A stretch of DNA of 64,000 nt from Paracoccus xiamenensis (GTDB taxonomy: Bacteria > Pseudomonadota > Alphaproteobacteria > Rhodobacterales > Rhodobacteraceae): positions 1,116,001 through 1,180,000 of the forward strand of contig NZ_JAAOHY010000001.1 in the NCBI RefSeq assembly GCF_011308835.1, written 5' to 3'. A program made the translations under genes and the position numbers. This document shows positions 53,648 to 63,320 of the stretch, piece after piece. How positions within the stretch are numbered: the stretch's first letter is position 1; each line of letters opens with the position of its first letter. Below the pieces are notes generated by a model. That model did not search any database, was not told the DNA's origin, and was given only the letters and a program-made list of their open reading frames with translations.

Positions 53648-55252
53648 TTATTCGGCCGGAATGGCGACAGTCGAGGGCTGCGCCTTCGGCTGCTTGGCCA
53701 CCGTTGCCCACAGATTATAGGCCATGATCAGCGCACCGGTCAGATAGGCGGCCCCACCCAGGAAGCGGACGACGTTCATGGCGTATTTGGCGGCCACGGT
53801 GTCGGCGAAGGCGTTGACCAGGAAGCCCTGACTGTCGACCTCGCGCCACATCAGACCTTCCATGATGCCCGACACCCACATCGAGGCCGCGTAAAGAACC
53901 AGCCCGATGGTCGCCAGCCAGAAGTGCCAGCTGACCAGTGACAGACTGTAAAGCTGCTGACGCCCCCACAGACGCGGCACCAGATAGTAGAGCGCGCCAA
54001 AGGTGATCATGCCGTTCCAGCCGAGCGCGCCGGAATGCACGTGACCGATGGTCCAGTCGGTATAGTGGCTCAGCGAGTTGACGGCCTTGATCGACATCAT
54101 CGGGCCTTCGAAAGTTGCCATGCCGTAGAAGCCCACCGCGACCACCATCATGCGGATGATCGGATCGGTGCGCAGCTTGTCCCAGGCGCCCGACAACGTC
54201 ATCAGACCGTTGATCATGCCGCCCCAGCTTGGCATCCACAGGATGATCGAAAACACCATGCCCAGCGTCGTCGCCCAGTCGGGCAGCGCGGTGTAATGCA
54301 GGTGGTGGGGACCGGCCCAGATATAGAGAAAGATCAGCGCCCAGAAGTGGATGATGGACAGCTTATAGCTGTAGACGGGACGCTCTGCCTGCTTGGGGAT
54401 GAAGTAATACATCATCCCCAGGAAGCCGGCTGTCAGAAAGAAGCCCACGGCGTTGTGGCCGTACCACCATTGCGTCATCGCATCCTGAACACCGGCGAAA
54501 AGCTGCACGGACTTCGAGCCGAAGATGCTGACCGGGATCGCCAGATTGTTGACGATATGCAGCATCGCGATGGTGACGATGAAGGACAGGTAGAACCAGT
54601 TCGCGACATAGATATGCGGCTCGCGTCGCTTCATGATCGTGCCCAGGAACACCAGCAGATAGGCGACCCAAACGGCGGTCAGCCACCAGTCAACATACCA
54701 TTCCGGCTCGGCATATTCCTTGGACTGGGTGGCCCCGAAGATATAACCCGTTGCCGCCAGCACGATAAACAGCTGGTAACCCCAGAAGACGAACCACGCC
54801 AGGTTCCCGCCCCACAGTCGCGCGGCAGAGGTCCGCTGTACGACATAGAACGAGGTCGCGATCAGTGCGTTACCGCCAAAGGCAAAGATGACGGCCGAGG
54901 TGTGCAGGGGACGCAGCTTCCCGAAATTCGCATAGCCTTGCAGCGCATCCGAAAAATTCAGCGCCGGCCAGGCCAATTGCGCCGCGATCGACACACCGAC
55001 CAGAAAGCCGACGACGCCCCAGACCACGGTCGCAATGACGCCCGCACGCACCACGCCATCCGCGTATTCGCCCTGATTGACGGCGGCCTGCGGCTCATCC
55101 GCGCGGCGCAGATAAAAGATGAAGAAGCTGGCCGCAAACAGCATCACGACCGCCATGTTGACCGTATAGGCCAGATCGCGCCCGTAATTCGCGGCAATCG
55201 CCGCGATTACCGCAGTCATACCTAGCACGATCAGCTTGATATAATCCGACAT
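53648..55252 (-). CDS. ccoN: cbb3 oxidase catalytic subunit CcoN
   Basis: CcoN reduces oxygen at a heme b3-CuB centre with very high affinity. The 534 residues hold about 12 membrane helices. The heme and copper histidines are in [43 protein letters not shown] and [16 protein letters not shown]. The start [11 protein letters not shown] is preceded by GGGTATA-type sequence; a longer frame to 55327 reaches the promoter. The order ccoN-O-Q-P is standard. Confidence 0.97.
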   Translation of the reverse strand: MSDYIKLIVLGMTAVIAAIAANYGRDLAYTVNMAVVMLFAASFFIFYLRRADEPQAAVNQGEYADGVVRAGVIATVVWGVVGFLVGVSIAAQLAWPALNFSDALQGYANFGKLRPLHTSAVIFAFGGNALIATSFYVVQRTSAARLWGGNLAWFVFWGYQLFIVLAATGYIFGATQSKEYAEPEWYVDWWLTAVWVAYLLVFLGTIMKRREPHIYVANWFYLSFIVTIAMLHIVNNLAIPVSIFGSKSVQLFAGVQDAMTQWWYGHNAVGFFLTAGFLGMMYYFIPKQAERPVYSYKLSIIHFWALIFLYIWAGPHHLHYTALPDWATTLGMVFSIILWMPSWGGMINGLMTLSGAWDKLRTDPIIRMMVVAVGFYGMATFEGPMMSIKAVNSLSHYTDWTIGHVHSGALGWNGMITFGALYYLVPRLWGRQQLYSLSLVSWHFWLATIGLVLYAASMWVSGIMEGLMWREVDSQGFLVNAFADTVAAKYAMNVVRFLGGAAYLTGALIMAYNLWATVAKQPKAQPSTVAIPAE

Positions 55253-55362
55253 TATACCCTGTCCCTTGTTCGACACCCCGAAACCGCCCGAATCGCACAG
55301 GAGCGGCGCGGGCAAGGAGATCTCCACTGCTTGACTTCTAGCCGTCTCAGGATGTGCTATCC

Positions 55363-55376
55363 TTGATCTGCGTCAA
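55363..55376. promoter_or_regulatory. FNR box between ccoN and the stress-protein gene
   Basis: TTGATCTGCGTCAA matches the FNR consensus. On the minus strand a -10-like TAGAAG at 55340-55335 lies at the distance expected of a class II promoter for ccoNOQP. The box may also affect the divergent stress-protein gene. Confidence 0.88.
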
Positions 55377-55492
55377 ATCATGAAACCGGACACAGGAATA
55401 AGTTTGTCGCGTAAAAACTGGTTGTCAGCGCCTCTTTGCGCGGCAACCGGCACCGCACAGGCGGAACACAGAAAGGCACAAAGGACCGCATC

Positions 55493-56329
55493 ATGGGCTA
55501 CAAGACGATACTGACGGTCATTTCGACGGAGGGGCAGCAGGGGCAGCTGGACGCCGCCATCGACATGGCCCGGCGCGAGGACGCACATCTGGAGGTGTTC
55601 TGCCTGGGCGTCGACCATTCCCAGACCGGCTATTACTATGCCGGCGCCTCGGCCTATGTGTTTCAGGAAAGCATCGACAAAGCCATGGCCTCGGCCGAGG
55701 CACTGGAGGCCGCGGCCCGTGCCCGGCTGGACCACGAAGATATTCGCTGGTCGGTCGAAAGCGCGGTGGCGCAGGTTGGCGGGCTGACGACGCTGATCGG
55801 GATGCGGGCGCGGTTTTCCGACCTGGTGGTGCTGACCCGACCCTACGGCGAGGACGCGCCACCAGATGGCGAGGCAGTGACCGAAGCCGCCCTGTTCGAG
55901 GGGGGCGCCCCGGTGCTGATCTCGCCCAATCGCGGACTGCCGGAAGGTTTCGGCAAGAAGGTCATGCTGGCCTGGAACCAGACCGAGGAAGCCATGACCG
56001 CTGTCCGCCGCGCCATGCCCTTCCTTGTCGCCGCCGAAAGCGTCGAAATCACCGTGGTCGATCCTTCACCCCATGGACCAGAGCGGTCGGATCCCGGCGG
56101 CGCGCTGTGCCAGATGCTGACCCGCCACGGCGTCAATGCCAACATCGCCGTGCTGGCCCGGACCATGCCGACCACCAGCGAGATCCTCGGCCATCGCGCC
56201 ATCGAGATCGGCGCCGATCTGGTCGTCATGGGCGCCTACAGCCATTCCCGATTCCGCGAGGCGATCCTGGGCGGCACCACGCGCAGCATGCTGGGCAAGA
56301 CCGGCCTGCCGATCCTGATGGCCCGTTAA
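55493..56329 (+). CDS. Universal stress protein, tandem UspA type (Orf277-like)
   Basis: The 278 residues hold two Usp folds: MGYKTILTVISTEG starts the first and KKVMLAWNQTEEAMTAVRRAMPF starts the second, which ends with the ATP-binding GAYSHSRFREAILGGTTRSML. A gene of this size lies beside ccoN in Rhodobacter and Paracoccus (Orf277). AAAGGA precedes the ATG. The role in low-oxygen growth is known only in general terms. Confidence 0.9.
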   Translation: MGYKTILTVISTEGQQGQLDAAIDMARREDAHLEVFCLGVDHSQTGYYYAGASAYVFQESIDKAMASAEALEAAARARLDHEDIRWSVESAVAQVGGLTTLIGMRARFSDLVVLTRPYGEDAPPDGEAVTEAALFEGGAPVLISPNRGLPEGFGKKVMLAWNQTEEAMTAVRRAMPFLVAAESVEITVVDPSPHGPERSDPGGALCQMLTRHGVNANIAVLARTMPTTSEILGHRAIEIGADLVVMGAYSHSRFREAILGGTTRSMLGKTGLPILMAR

Positions 56330-56345
56330 GGTCGCGGCAAAGCAG

Positions 56346-56375
56346 AACGCCCCCGACCGCGCGGCCGGGGGCGTT
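56346..56375 (+). terminator. Terminator after the stress-protein gene
   Basis: AACGCCCCCG pairs with CGGGGGCGTT around a GC loop, followed by TTCC on the plus strand. It lies between convergent genes. Confidence 0.9.
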
Positions 56376-56399
56376 TTCCATTCGTTGGCTGAAGGGCCG

Positions 56400-57764
56400 T
56401 CAGGCGACCTCGGCAAAGACCTTTTTCAGCGCCGTTTCCAGCTTTTCGAACATCTCGTCCATCTGCGGCTCTGTCAGGATGAAGGGCGGGCACAGCACGA
56501 TGGACTGCCCCAGCGGCCGACAGATCAGCCCCATGTCGGTGCAGGTATTGGCGATGCGTTCGGACACTGACAGCTTGCCGTCGAAGGGGGTCTTGGTCGC
56601 CGGATCCAGACAGGCCTCCAGCGCCCACATATAGCCAACGCCGCGCAACTCGCCGATATTGTTCGAGCGGTCCATGATGTCGCGCAGACCCGCCTCCATC
56701 CGGGGCGACAGGCGCTTGACGTTATCGGCCAGACCTTCGTTCATCACCACGTCGATGGCCTTCAGCGCAATCGCGCAGCCGACCGGATGGCCTGAGGCAG
56801 TGAAACCATGGGGAAACTCCTCGATCGCCTCGACGGCGGCATCCATGCGATCTGACAGGTCAGGGCCAAGGATCACCGCACCCATCGGGAACAACCCCGC
56901 CGTCAGGTTCTTCGACGAGATGATGGCGTCCGGCACGAAGTCATAAGTCTGGCTGCCCCAGGTATTGCCGGTGCGCCCGAAACCGCAGATCACTTCATCC
57001 GCGATCAGCGGAATACCGTGTTTTTTCAGCACCGGCTGGATGGCTTGGAAATAGCCCTTCGACGGCGGAATGACCCCACCCGCGCCCATCACCGGCTCTG
57101 CAAAGAAGCCCGCGATGGTATCGGCACCCTCGCGCTGGATGGTATCGTCCAGTTCTTTCGCAAGCCGGGCGGTGAACTGTTCTTCCGTCTCGCCCTCGGC
57201 CCCGAAACGCCAGTAATGCGGGCAAGTCAGGTGGATGAAGCCGTCCATCGGCAGGCCGAAGACCTCGTTATAGGGCTTGCCGGTCATGGATGCCGACACG
57301 GCGGTCACACCGTGATAGGCGTTCCAGCGGGTCAGGATCTTGCGCTTTTGCGGTTTGCCTTCCGAACCGCCAAGGAACCACAGCATTTTCACCATGGTAT
57401 CATTGGCTTCCGAACCGGAGTTCGTGTAAAAAACCTTGCCGCGTTCGAAGGGCGAGACCTCGACCAGTTTTTCCGACAGCATGACGGTCTGGTCGGACAT
57501 GCGCCCGAAAAACGCGTGATAACCGGGGAAGCGGTCATACTGTGCCTTGGCCGCCGCGATCAGGCCGGGGTGATCGAAGCCCGCGACCATGTTCCACAGG
57601 CCCGAATTCGCATCCAGATATCGCTTGCCGTTGGTGTCGACGACGTAAGGCCCCTCACCATGTGTCAGGACCACAGTGCCGCGTTCATGCACGCTGGGCA
57701 GGTCGGTGAACCCATACATGGAGTATTCTTCGGCGCGCTGTTCCCAGCTTTGCGGTTGGACCAT
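56400..57764 (-). CDS. Class III omega-aminotransferase
   Basis: The 454-residue PLP enzyme transfers amino groups between omega-amines or amino acids and pyruvate-like acceptors. The Lys285 that binds PLP is in ISSKNLTAG; IADEVICGFGRTG and the N-terminal DANSGLWNMVAGFDHPG are family motifs. From memory the sequence closely resembles the well-studied omega-transaminase of Paracoccus denitrificans, with the same Lys number. The natural substrate is uncertain (taurine, beta-alanine or polyamine-derived). It is downstream of glyA and the DUF817 gene on the same strand. Confidence 0.9.
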   Translation of the reverse strand: MVQPQSWEQRAEEYSMYGFTDLPSVHERGTVVLTHGEGPYVVDTNGKRYLDANSGLWNMVAGFDHPGLIAAAKAQYDRFPGYHAFFGRMSDQTVMLSEKLVEVSPFERGKVFYTNSGSEANDTMVKMLWFLGGSEGKPQKRKILTRWNAYHGVTAVSASMTGKPYNEVFGLPMDGFIHLTCPHYWRFGAEGETEEQFTARLAKELDDTIQREGADTIAGFFAEPVMGAGGVIPPSKGYFQAIQPVLKKHGIPLIADEVICGFGRTGNTWGSQTYDFVPDAIISSKNLTAGLFPMGAVILGPDLSDRMDAAVEAIEEFPHGFTASGHPVGCAIALKAIDVVMNEGLADNVKRLSPRMEAGLRDIMDRSNNIGELRGVGYMWALEACLDPATKTPFDGKLSVSERIANTCTDMGLICRPLGQSIVLCPPFILTEPQMDEMFEKLETALKKVFAEVA

Positions 57765-57794
57765 GGTCGTCTCCTATTGCGATCTGGCAGCAGG

Positions 57795-58721
57795 CTACCT
57801 GCGCCGCTTCGGCTCGGCAATGGGGCTGTCTTCGCCGGGGCGCCGCGCCCCGATGATGGCCCGAGGCGCGGCGATGCTGACGGTCACGAAGCTGACGAAC
57901 AGCAGCAGATACCAGGACCCGATCTTTGACAGGCTGACCATTTGCGCCTCGGTCTGGCCTGCATAAAGCCAGGTGCCGGTGCTGGTGCCGATATTCTCGG
58001 CGATCCACAGAAACAGACTGGACAGGAAGGCCGCGACGACCAGCGGCATCCTGTACCAGCCGCGCGGGCGGAACCAGATCCAGCAGCGCCCGTAAACCAG
58101 CACGGTCGCCGCGAACAGGAACCAGCGAATGTCGGGCAGGAAATGATGGGCGAAGAAATTGACATAGATCGCCACCGCAAGCAGCACCGTCAGCCAGAAC
58201 GGCGGATAGGGCACGAAACGCATGTCGAAGTTGCGGATTGCACGCGCCATGAACGACCCGACCGAGGCATACATGAAGCCCGAAAACAGCGGCACACCCT
58301 CCAGCCGGAATACGGCGGCTTCGGGATAGGTCCAGGATCCGGCGTAGGTCTTGAACAGCTCCATCGCGGTGCCGGTCAGGTGAAACAGGAGGATGACGCG
58401 AGCCTCGGCCCAGCTTTCCAACCGAAAGATCAGGAAAAGTGCCTGCACCGAGACCGCGAACAGAAACAGCGCGTCATAGCGGTTCAGCGCCCAGTCGGGC
58501 TGCCAGATCGCCTTGCTGAGGATGATCGCGATCAGCAGCAGGCCACCGAACAAGGCCGACCACCCCATTTTCAGCGTGAACATGACCAGATCGCGGGCGG
58601 GCTCGGGCAGACGCGCGCGCGCCCAATCCCCCAGCCGATGTTCCAGACGGCGGGTTGAACCCGCCGCCGGCTGTTGTTGTGGACCTCCCTGCCCCGAAGG
58701 GTCGGGGATCAGGTCGCTCAC
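57795..58721 (-). CDS. DUF817-family integral membrane protein
   Basis: The 308 residues hold about eight membrane helices (e.g. [56 protein letters not shown]) with a soluble basic N-terminus. Conserved-looking polar residues in helices include [14 protein letters not shown] and [22 protein letters not shown]817 has no known function. The GTG at 58721 is chosen: it overlaps the glyA stop by four bases (GTGA) and has GAGGGG upstream, so it is coupled to glyA. Confidence 0.85.
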   Translation of the reverse strand: MSDLIPDPSGQGGPQQQPAAGSTRRLEHRLGDWARARLPEPARDLVMFTLKMGWSALFGGLLLIAIILSKAIWQPDWALNRYDALFLFAVSVQALFLIFRLESWAEARVILLFHLTGTAMELFKTYAGSWTYPEAAVFRLEGVPLFSGFMYASVGSFMARAIRNFDMRFVPYPPFWLTVLLAVAIYVNFFAHHFLPDIRWFLFAATVLVYGRCWIWFRPRGWYRMPLVVAAFLSSLFLWIAENIGTSTGTWLYAGQTEAQMVSLSKIGSWYLLLFVSFVTVSIAAPRAIIGARRPGEDSPIAEPKRRR

Positions 58722-60007
58722 ATCCCCTCGTAAAGCGGGAAACGCGCGCAAAGTGCGGCGACTTCGGCCTTCACCTTTTCCTCGACCTCGGCATTGCCTT
58801 CCTCGCCATTGGCGGCAAGGCCGTCGACGACTTCGACGATCCAGCGGGCGATCTGGCGAAATTCTTCTTCCTTGAAGCCGCGCGTAGTGCCCGCAGGCGC
58901 GCCAAGACGGATGCCCGAGGTCACAAACGGCTTTTCAGGATCAAACGGCACGCCGTTCTTGTTGCAGGTGACATGCGCACGGCCCAACGCTGCTTCGGCC
59001 GCCTTGCCGGTCACGCCTTTCGGGCGCAGGTCAGCCAGACACAGGTGGTTGTCGGTGCCGCCCGACACGATGTCGATGCCGCCCTTCATCAGCTCGTCCG
59101 CCATGGCGCGGGCGTTGGCCACGACCTGCGCGGCATAGTCGTTGAAGCTGGGATCGAGCGCTTCCTTGAAGGCAACCGCCTTGGCCGCGATCACGTGCAT
59201 CAGCGGGCCGCCCTGAAGGCCCGGGAACACGGCCGAGTTGATCTTTTTCGCGATATCGGCGTCATTGGTCAGCACGATGCCGCCGCGCGGGCCACGCAGC
59301 GATTTATGCGTCGTCGTGGTCACCACATGTGCATGCGGCACCGGCGAGGGATGCTGCCCGCCCGCGACCAGCCCGGCGATATGGGCCATGTCGACCATCA
59401 GATAGGCGCCCACTTCATCAGCGATCTTGCGGAAGGCTTCCCAATCCCAGACGCGGCTATAGGCGGTGCCGCCTGCAAGAATCAGTTTCGGCTTATGTTC
59501 CAGCGCCTTGGCGCGAATATCTTCCATGTCGAGCAGCTGGTCCTGCGCCCGTACACCATAGCTGACGACATTGAACCACTTGCCCGACATGTTGACCGGC
59601 GATCCGTGGGTCAGGTGCCCGCCCGAGTTCAGGTCGAGCCCCATGAAGGTGTCGCCCGGTTGCAGCAGCGCCAGGAACACCGCCTGGTTCATCTGGCTGC
59701 CCGAGTTCGGCTGGACATTGGCAAAGCCGGCGCCGAACAGTTCCTTCGCGCGCTCAATGGCTAGGTTTTCTACGATATCGACGTATTGGCACCCGCCGTA
59801 ATAACGCTTGCCCGGATAGCCTTCGGCATATTTGTTGGTCAGCACGCTGCCTTGTGCTTCCAGCACCGCGCGGCTGACGATGTTTTCGGATGCGATCAGC
59901 TCGATCTCGTCGCGCTGGCGGCCAAGTTCCTGGCCAATGGCGCGGGCGATGTCGGGATCGCGCGCGGTCAGGTCGGCGGTAAAGAACTCGCGGGTCTGGT
60001 CGGTCAT
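58718..60007 (-). CDS. glyA: Serine hydroxymethyltransferase
   Basis: GlyA interconverts serine and glycine and feeds one-carbon units to tetrahydrofolate. The 429-residue PLP enzyme has [11 protein letters not shown], the [13 protein letters not shown] motif and the PLP-binding [11 protein letters not shown] with Lys235. The start MTDQTREFF has CGGAGA upstream; a longer frame to 60067 lacks a ribosome site. It leads a glyA-DUF817-aminotransferase unit. Confidence 0.97.
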   Translation of the reverse strand: MTDQTREFFTADLTARDPDIARAIGQELGRQRDEIELIASENIVSRAVLEAQGSVLTNKYAEGYPGKRYYGGCQYVDIVENLAIERAKELFGAGFANVQPNSGSQMNQAVFLALLQPGDTFMGLDLNSGGHLTHGSPVNMSGKWFNVVSYGVRAQDQLLDMEDIRAKALEHKPKLILAGGTAYSRVWDWEAFRKIADEVGAYLMVDMAHIAGLVAGGQHPSPVPHAHVVTTTTHKSLRGPRGGIVLTNDADIAKKINSAVFPGLQGGPLMHVIAAKAVAFKEALDPSFNDYAAQVVANARAMADELMKGGIDIVSGGTDNHLCLADLRPKGVTGKAAEAALGRAHVTCNKNGVPFDPEKPFVTSGIRLGAPAGTTRGFKEEEFRQIARWIVEVVDGLAANGEEGNAEVEEKVKAEVAALCARFPLYEGM

Positions 60008-60165
60008 GGGCTGTCTCCGGGGTCGGTACGGGATTGACGTTTCTTTAGCCGAGCCGAACGGCGGCATAAACCGCTAATCCGCCGATATGTTATATTGACG
60101 GCATAGGGGGTTGCCATCGGCGCGACCAGACGGAAATCTGGCCCGGTTGAGACAGGAAGGGCCAG

Positions 60166-60921
60166 ATGTCCCCCAGATTTATGTTCGTCTCCAGCGAGAC
60201 GCCCGTCGCGCAGGCATCGCTTGCACGACTGACGGCGCGCTACGGCCAGACCGGCCTGGCCGAGGCAGATGTGATCGTCGCACTTGGCGGTGACGGGCTG
60301 ATGCTGACCACGCTGCACCGCAATACCGGGCTGCCCGTTTACGGGATGAACCGCGGCACGATCGGGTTCCTGATGAACGATTATCTGGAGGATGATCTGC
60401 CAGAGCGGGTTGCGGGGGCCGAACTGACGATGACCAACCCGCTGGCGATGGTTGCGGGCGGCCCGGACGGATCGGAACACCGGGCACTGGCGATCAACGA
60501 GGTCAGCCTGCTGCGCGCAGGCCCGCAGGCAGCAAAGTTGCGTATCTCGGTGAATGGCCGGGTACGGATGGAAGAACTGGTATGCGACGGCGCGCTTCTT
60601 TGCACGCCAGCGGGATCGACTGCCTATAACTACTCGGCCCACGGCCCGATCCTGCCAATGGGTTCGGACGTGCTGGCGCTGACCGCCATCGCCGCGTTCC
60701 GGCCCCGTCGCTGGCGGGGGGCGATCTTGCCGAAATCCGCCACGGTGCGCTTTGACGTTCTGGAACCCCAAAAACGTCCTGTCATGGCCGATGCCGATTC
60801 GCGCGGAGTCGATTCCGTGCACTGGGTCGAAATCCGCTCGGAACCCGCGATCGAGCACCGTATCCTTTTCGACGCCGGTCATGGCCTGGAAGAGCGACTG
60901 ACCCGCGAACAGTTCGTCTGA
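60166..60921 (+). CDS. nadK: NAD kinase
   Basis: NadK phosphorylates NAD to NADP. The 251 residues show the GGDG motif at 41-44 (VALGGDGLML), YGMNRGTIGFLMN, and LCTPAGSTAYNYSAHG. The start MSPRFMFVSSE follows AGGAAGGGCC. It is divergent from glyA with 158 bases between starts. Confidence 0.96.
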   Translation: MSPRFMFVSSETPVAQASLARLTARYGQTGLAEADVIVALGGDGLMLTTLHRNTGLPVYGMNRGTIGFLMNDYLEDDLPERVAGAELTMTNPLAMVAGGPDGSEHRALAINEVSLLRAGPQAAKLRISVNGRVRMEELVCDGALLCTPAGSTAYNYSAHGPILPMGSDVLALTAIAAFRPRRWRGAILPKSATVRFDVLEPQKRPVMADADSRGVDSVHWVEIRSEPAIEHRILFDAGHGLEERLTREQFV

Positions 60922-61078
60922 GCGATCCGAGCCGGAACCGCCCGGCTTACCTGGCCACTTGCCAGTCGCGAATCCCGAATATGCCATCATGCGCTGACCC
61001 GGCTGGCCGAACGCCGCAACCGGCAACTGGCATGGCGCGGCCCTAGGCATCCCTAGTCCAGACGCAGCCGCCGTCTAC

Positions 61079-63208
61079 CTAATATGCCCATGGGCGCGCG
61101 CCAGTGAGATCGTTCGCGCTACGAATATGCATCCCACGTTCGTCCCATTCCATGGCAATGGCGCCGCTGCGTCGTAGCGCCTGCATATCCAGCAAAAGGC
61201 ATTCCCCTTGCTGCATCTCGACCGCTTGGTCGGTCACAATGATGCGGCCAGCCCTACAAGCCGCGGGCGCAATCTCGGCAGAGCCTTTACCCGTCAGGTG
61301 CAGCAATCCCCCCCCCGGAATGGGTGCCAAGCGCTGCTTCGCCCCGCCCTTCCAGCCGAGCCGGGCGGCCGCCTCGGCCTGGCTGGCAGCGTCGCCATCC
61401 TTTTCCAGCCATTCTCCGACGGTGAAGCTGCCTCCCTTTGGTTTGGACAGCACCCGGCCTGCGCCGGTCATGATCCCAACAGCGTCGCCCTGTGCCGATA
61501 TCAGCACCTCAGGTCTTCCGGTCCCCAACCACAACGCCAGCGCCACCGCCAGCAGCCCCACCCCGGCGGAACTGCGCAAGTTGCGCCAGGCCGGTTGCCC
61601 GCTGCGCCAGCAAAGTGTCGCGATCACGGCCCCCGCCCCCAGCAGGGGCAGAACCAAAGGGCCAGGCTGGACGACATTGCTCACCGCCCCGTCCAGCCCG
61701 GCGATCCAGGCGCCCACCGCCAGCATCCAATGCACCCCTAGCCCCATCAGCCATAACGCGGGGCCATCCAGTCCGACAGGTGCCAGAACCGCCGCGATCG
61801 GCCCCATCGGCATGATCAGCACCCCTGTCACCGGCACCACCAAAACGTTGGCGAGCACGCCGTAATGCGCCATCCGGCTGAAATGGGCCGCCGCGATGGG
61901 CGAGGTTGCCATCCCTGCCACCACCGAGGACAGGACCAGCATGACAACGGGCCGAAGATACCAGGGAAGATGCGCGCCCAGCCGCAGCCAGGGGGGATAG
62001 ATCACGATCAGCGCCACGGTAGCCGCGAAACTCATCTGGAAACCCGGCGTCAGCAGCGCCTCGGGGGCGAGCGCGAGGATGATTACCGCCGCAAGCGCCA
62101 CCGTGCGCAGCGACAGCGCCCGACGATCAGCAAGAATCGCCCCCAGCATCACTGCGACCATCAGGAAAGCGCGTTCCGTCGCCACCCCGCCACCCGACAG
62201 CCACAGATAGGCGGCCGCCGCCACGATCCCGCCCATCGCCGCCAGCTTGTGTGCGGGCCATTCCGTGCCGCGCCTGCTGGCCGCCTGCCCTGCCACCACC
62301 ATCAAACGCAAGGCGGCATAGACGAAGCCCGCCAGCATGCCCATGTGCAGCCCAGAGATTGAAATGATGTGAAACAGGTTCGAATCCCGCATCATCTGGT
62401 TGGTCGCCTCGGAAATGCCGCTGCGATCACCGGTCATCAACGCCGAGGCCACCGCCCCCGCCTGCCCGCCGATCCGGTCCTGCATCGCTGCGGAAAGCCG
62501 CATCCGCAAACGATGCAGACGCAGCACGCCGCCCGGTTCAGCGGGGGCGGCAACCATGACCGGATCGCGGGTATACCCGATGGCGCCGAGGCTTTGGAAC
62601 CAGGCGGCGCGGCGGAAATCAAAGCCGCCCGGCTCTGCCGGTCCTGGTGGCGGTCCGAGATGGCCGGTCAGCATCACCCGCGTGCCGGGCGGCGGTGTAT
62701 CAACCACGCCCGCGGGCAGGGAAAGCCGCACCTTCTGCGGCAGACGTTCGGGCGCCATTCGGTCCAGCCGCACCCGGTCCAGTGTCAGCCGGATCCGGTC
62801 ACGGGCCGAGCGGTCTATCTCGATCACCCGCCCTTCGATCGGGCCGTAATAGCGGAAAGCCAGCACCGGCGCCTCAACCCGCCATGCGCGCAGACTGGTC
62901 AGCCCGAAACCCGTCGCGATCAGCATCAGGGCAAAGCCCGACATGCGCAGCGCCTCTGCCATGGACGAGGCCGGGCGCTGGTACCACAGCCCCACCCCGC
63001 AAAGCGCGGCAAGCACTGCCAGCGCGTTCGCAATCGTTCCAGGCTGCGCTGGCAGCGCAAACCAAAGCCCGATCCCGGTGGCAAGCCAGAACGGCACCCA
63101 AGGCATCAGTCCGGCACGTTCGGCCGCGCCCTCGGTCAGCGGCCGCGCGGCGCGCTTGCGCGACGCATGCCCCTTTTCATGCCCGACGGTGGCCGCATCC
63201 GACGCCAT
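61079..63208 (-). CDS. comEC: ComEC/Rec2-family DNA-uptake membrane protein
   Basis: ComEC forms the inner-membrane channel for transforming DNA. The 709 residues have an N-terminal DUF4131 region, the competence domain (LFHIISISGLHMGMLAGFVYAA, LSGGGVATERAFLMVAVML), several membrane helices and a C-terminal region. The usual metallo-beta-lactamase nuclease domain motif HxHxDH is not seen, so this is a ComEC with a short, non-catalytic C-terminus. Such forms occur in alphaproteobacteria. It is divergent from gltX. Confidence 0.9.
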   Translation of the reverse strand: MASDAATVGHEKGHASRKRAARPLTEGAAERAGLMPWVPFWLATGIGLWFALPAQPGTIANALAVLAALCGVGLWYQRPASSMAEALRMSGFALMLIATGFGLTSLRAWRVEAPVLAFRYYGPIEGRVIEIDRSARDRIRLTLDRVRLDRMAPERLPQKVRLSLPAGVVDTPPPGTRVMLTGHLGPPPGPAEPGGFDFRRAAWFQSLGAIGYTRDPVMVAAPAEPGGVLRLHRLRMRLSAAMQDRIGGQAGAVASALMTGDRSGISEATNQMMRDSNLFHIISISGLHMGMLAGFVYAALRLMVVAGQAASRRGTEWPAHKLAAMGGIVAAAAYLWLSGGGVATERAFLMVAVMLGAILADRRALSLRTVALAAVIILALAPEALLTPGFQMSFAATVALIVIYPPWLRLGAHLPWYLRPVVMLVLSSVVAGMATSPIAAAHFSRMAHYGVLANVLVVPVTGVLIMPMGPIAAVLAPVGLDGPALWLMGLGVHWMLAVGAWIAGLDGAVSNVVQPGPLVLPLLGAGAVIATLCWRSGQPAWRNLRSSAGVGLLAVALALWLGTGRPEVLISAQGDAVGIMTGAGRVLSKPKGGSFTVGEWLEKDGDAASQAEAAARLGWKGGAKQRLAPIPGGGLLHLTGKGSAEIAPAACRAGRIIVTDQAVEMQQGECLLLDMQALRRSGAIAMEWDERGMHIRSANDLTGARPWAY

Positions 63209-63320
63209 TCTTGTTTCTTCCCGGCCCCTTCGCTATCTCTGCGCGCAACCCTAGAACCAAACCCGTTGAGAAAGGGTTAATGGCGTCCTGCCGCCCCTTT
63301 GCCCAACCGAAAGGCCCGCC

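Noticed and set aside
60008..60165. Possible glycine riboswitch in the glyA leader
   Set aside because: No paired aptamer core or conserved glycine-riboswitch motif was found in the short spacer.
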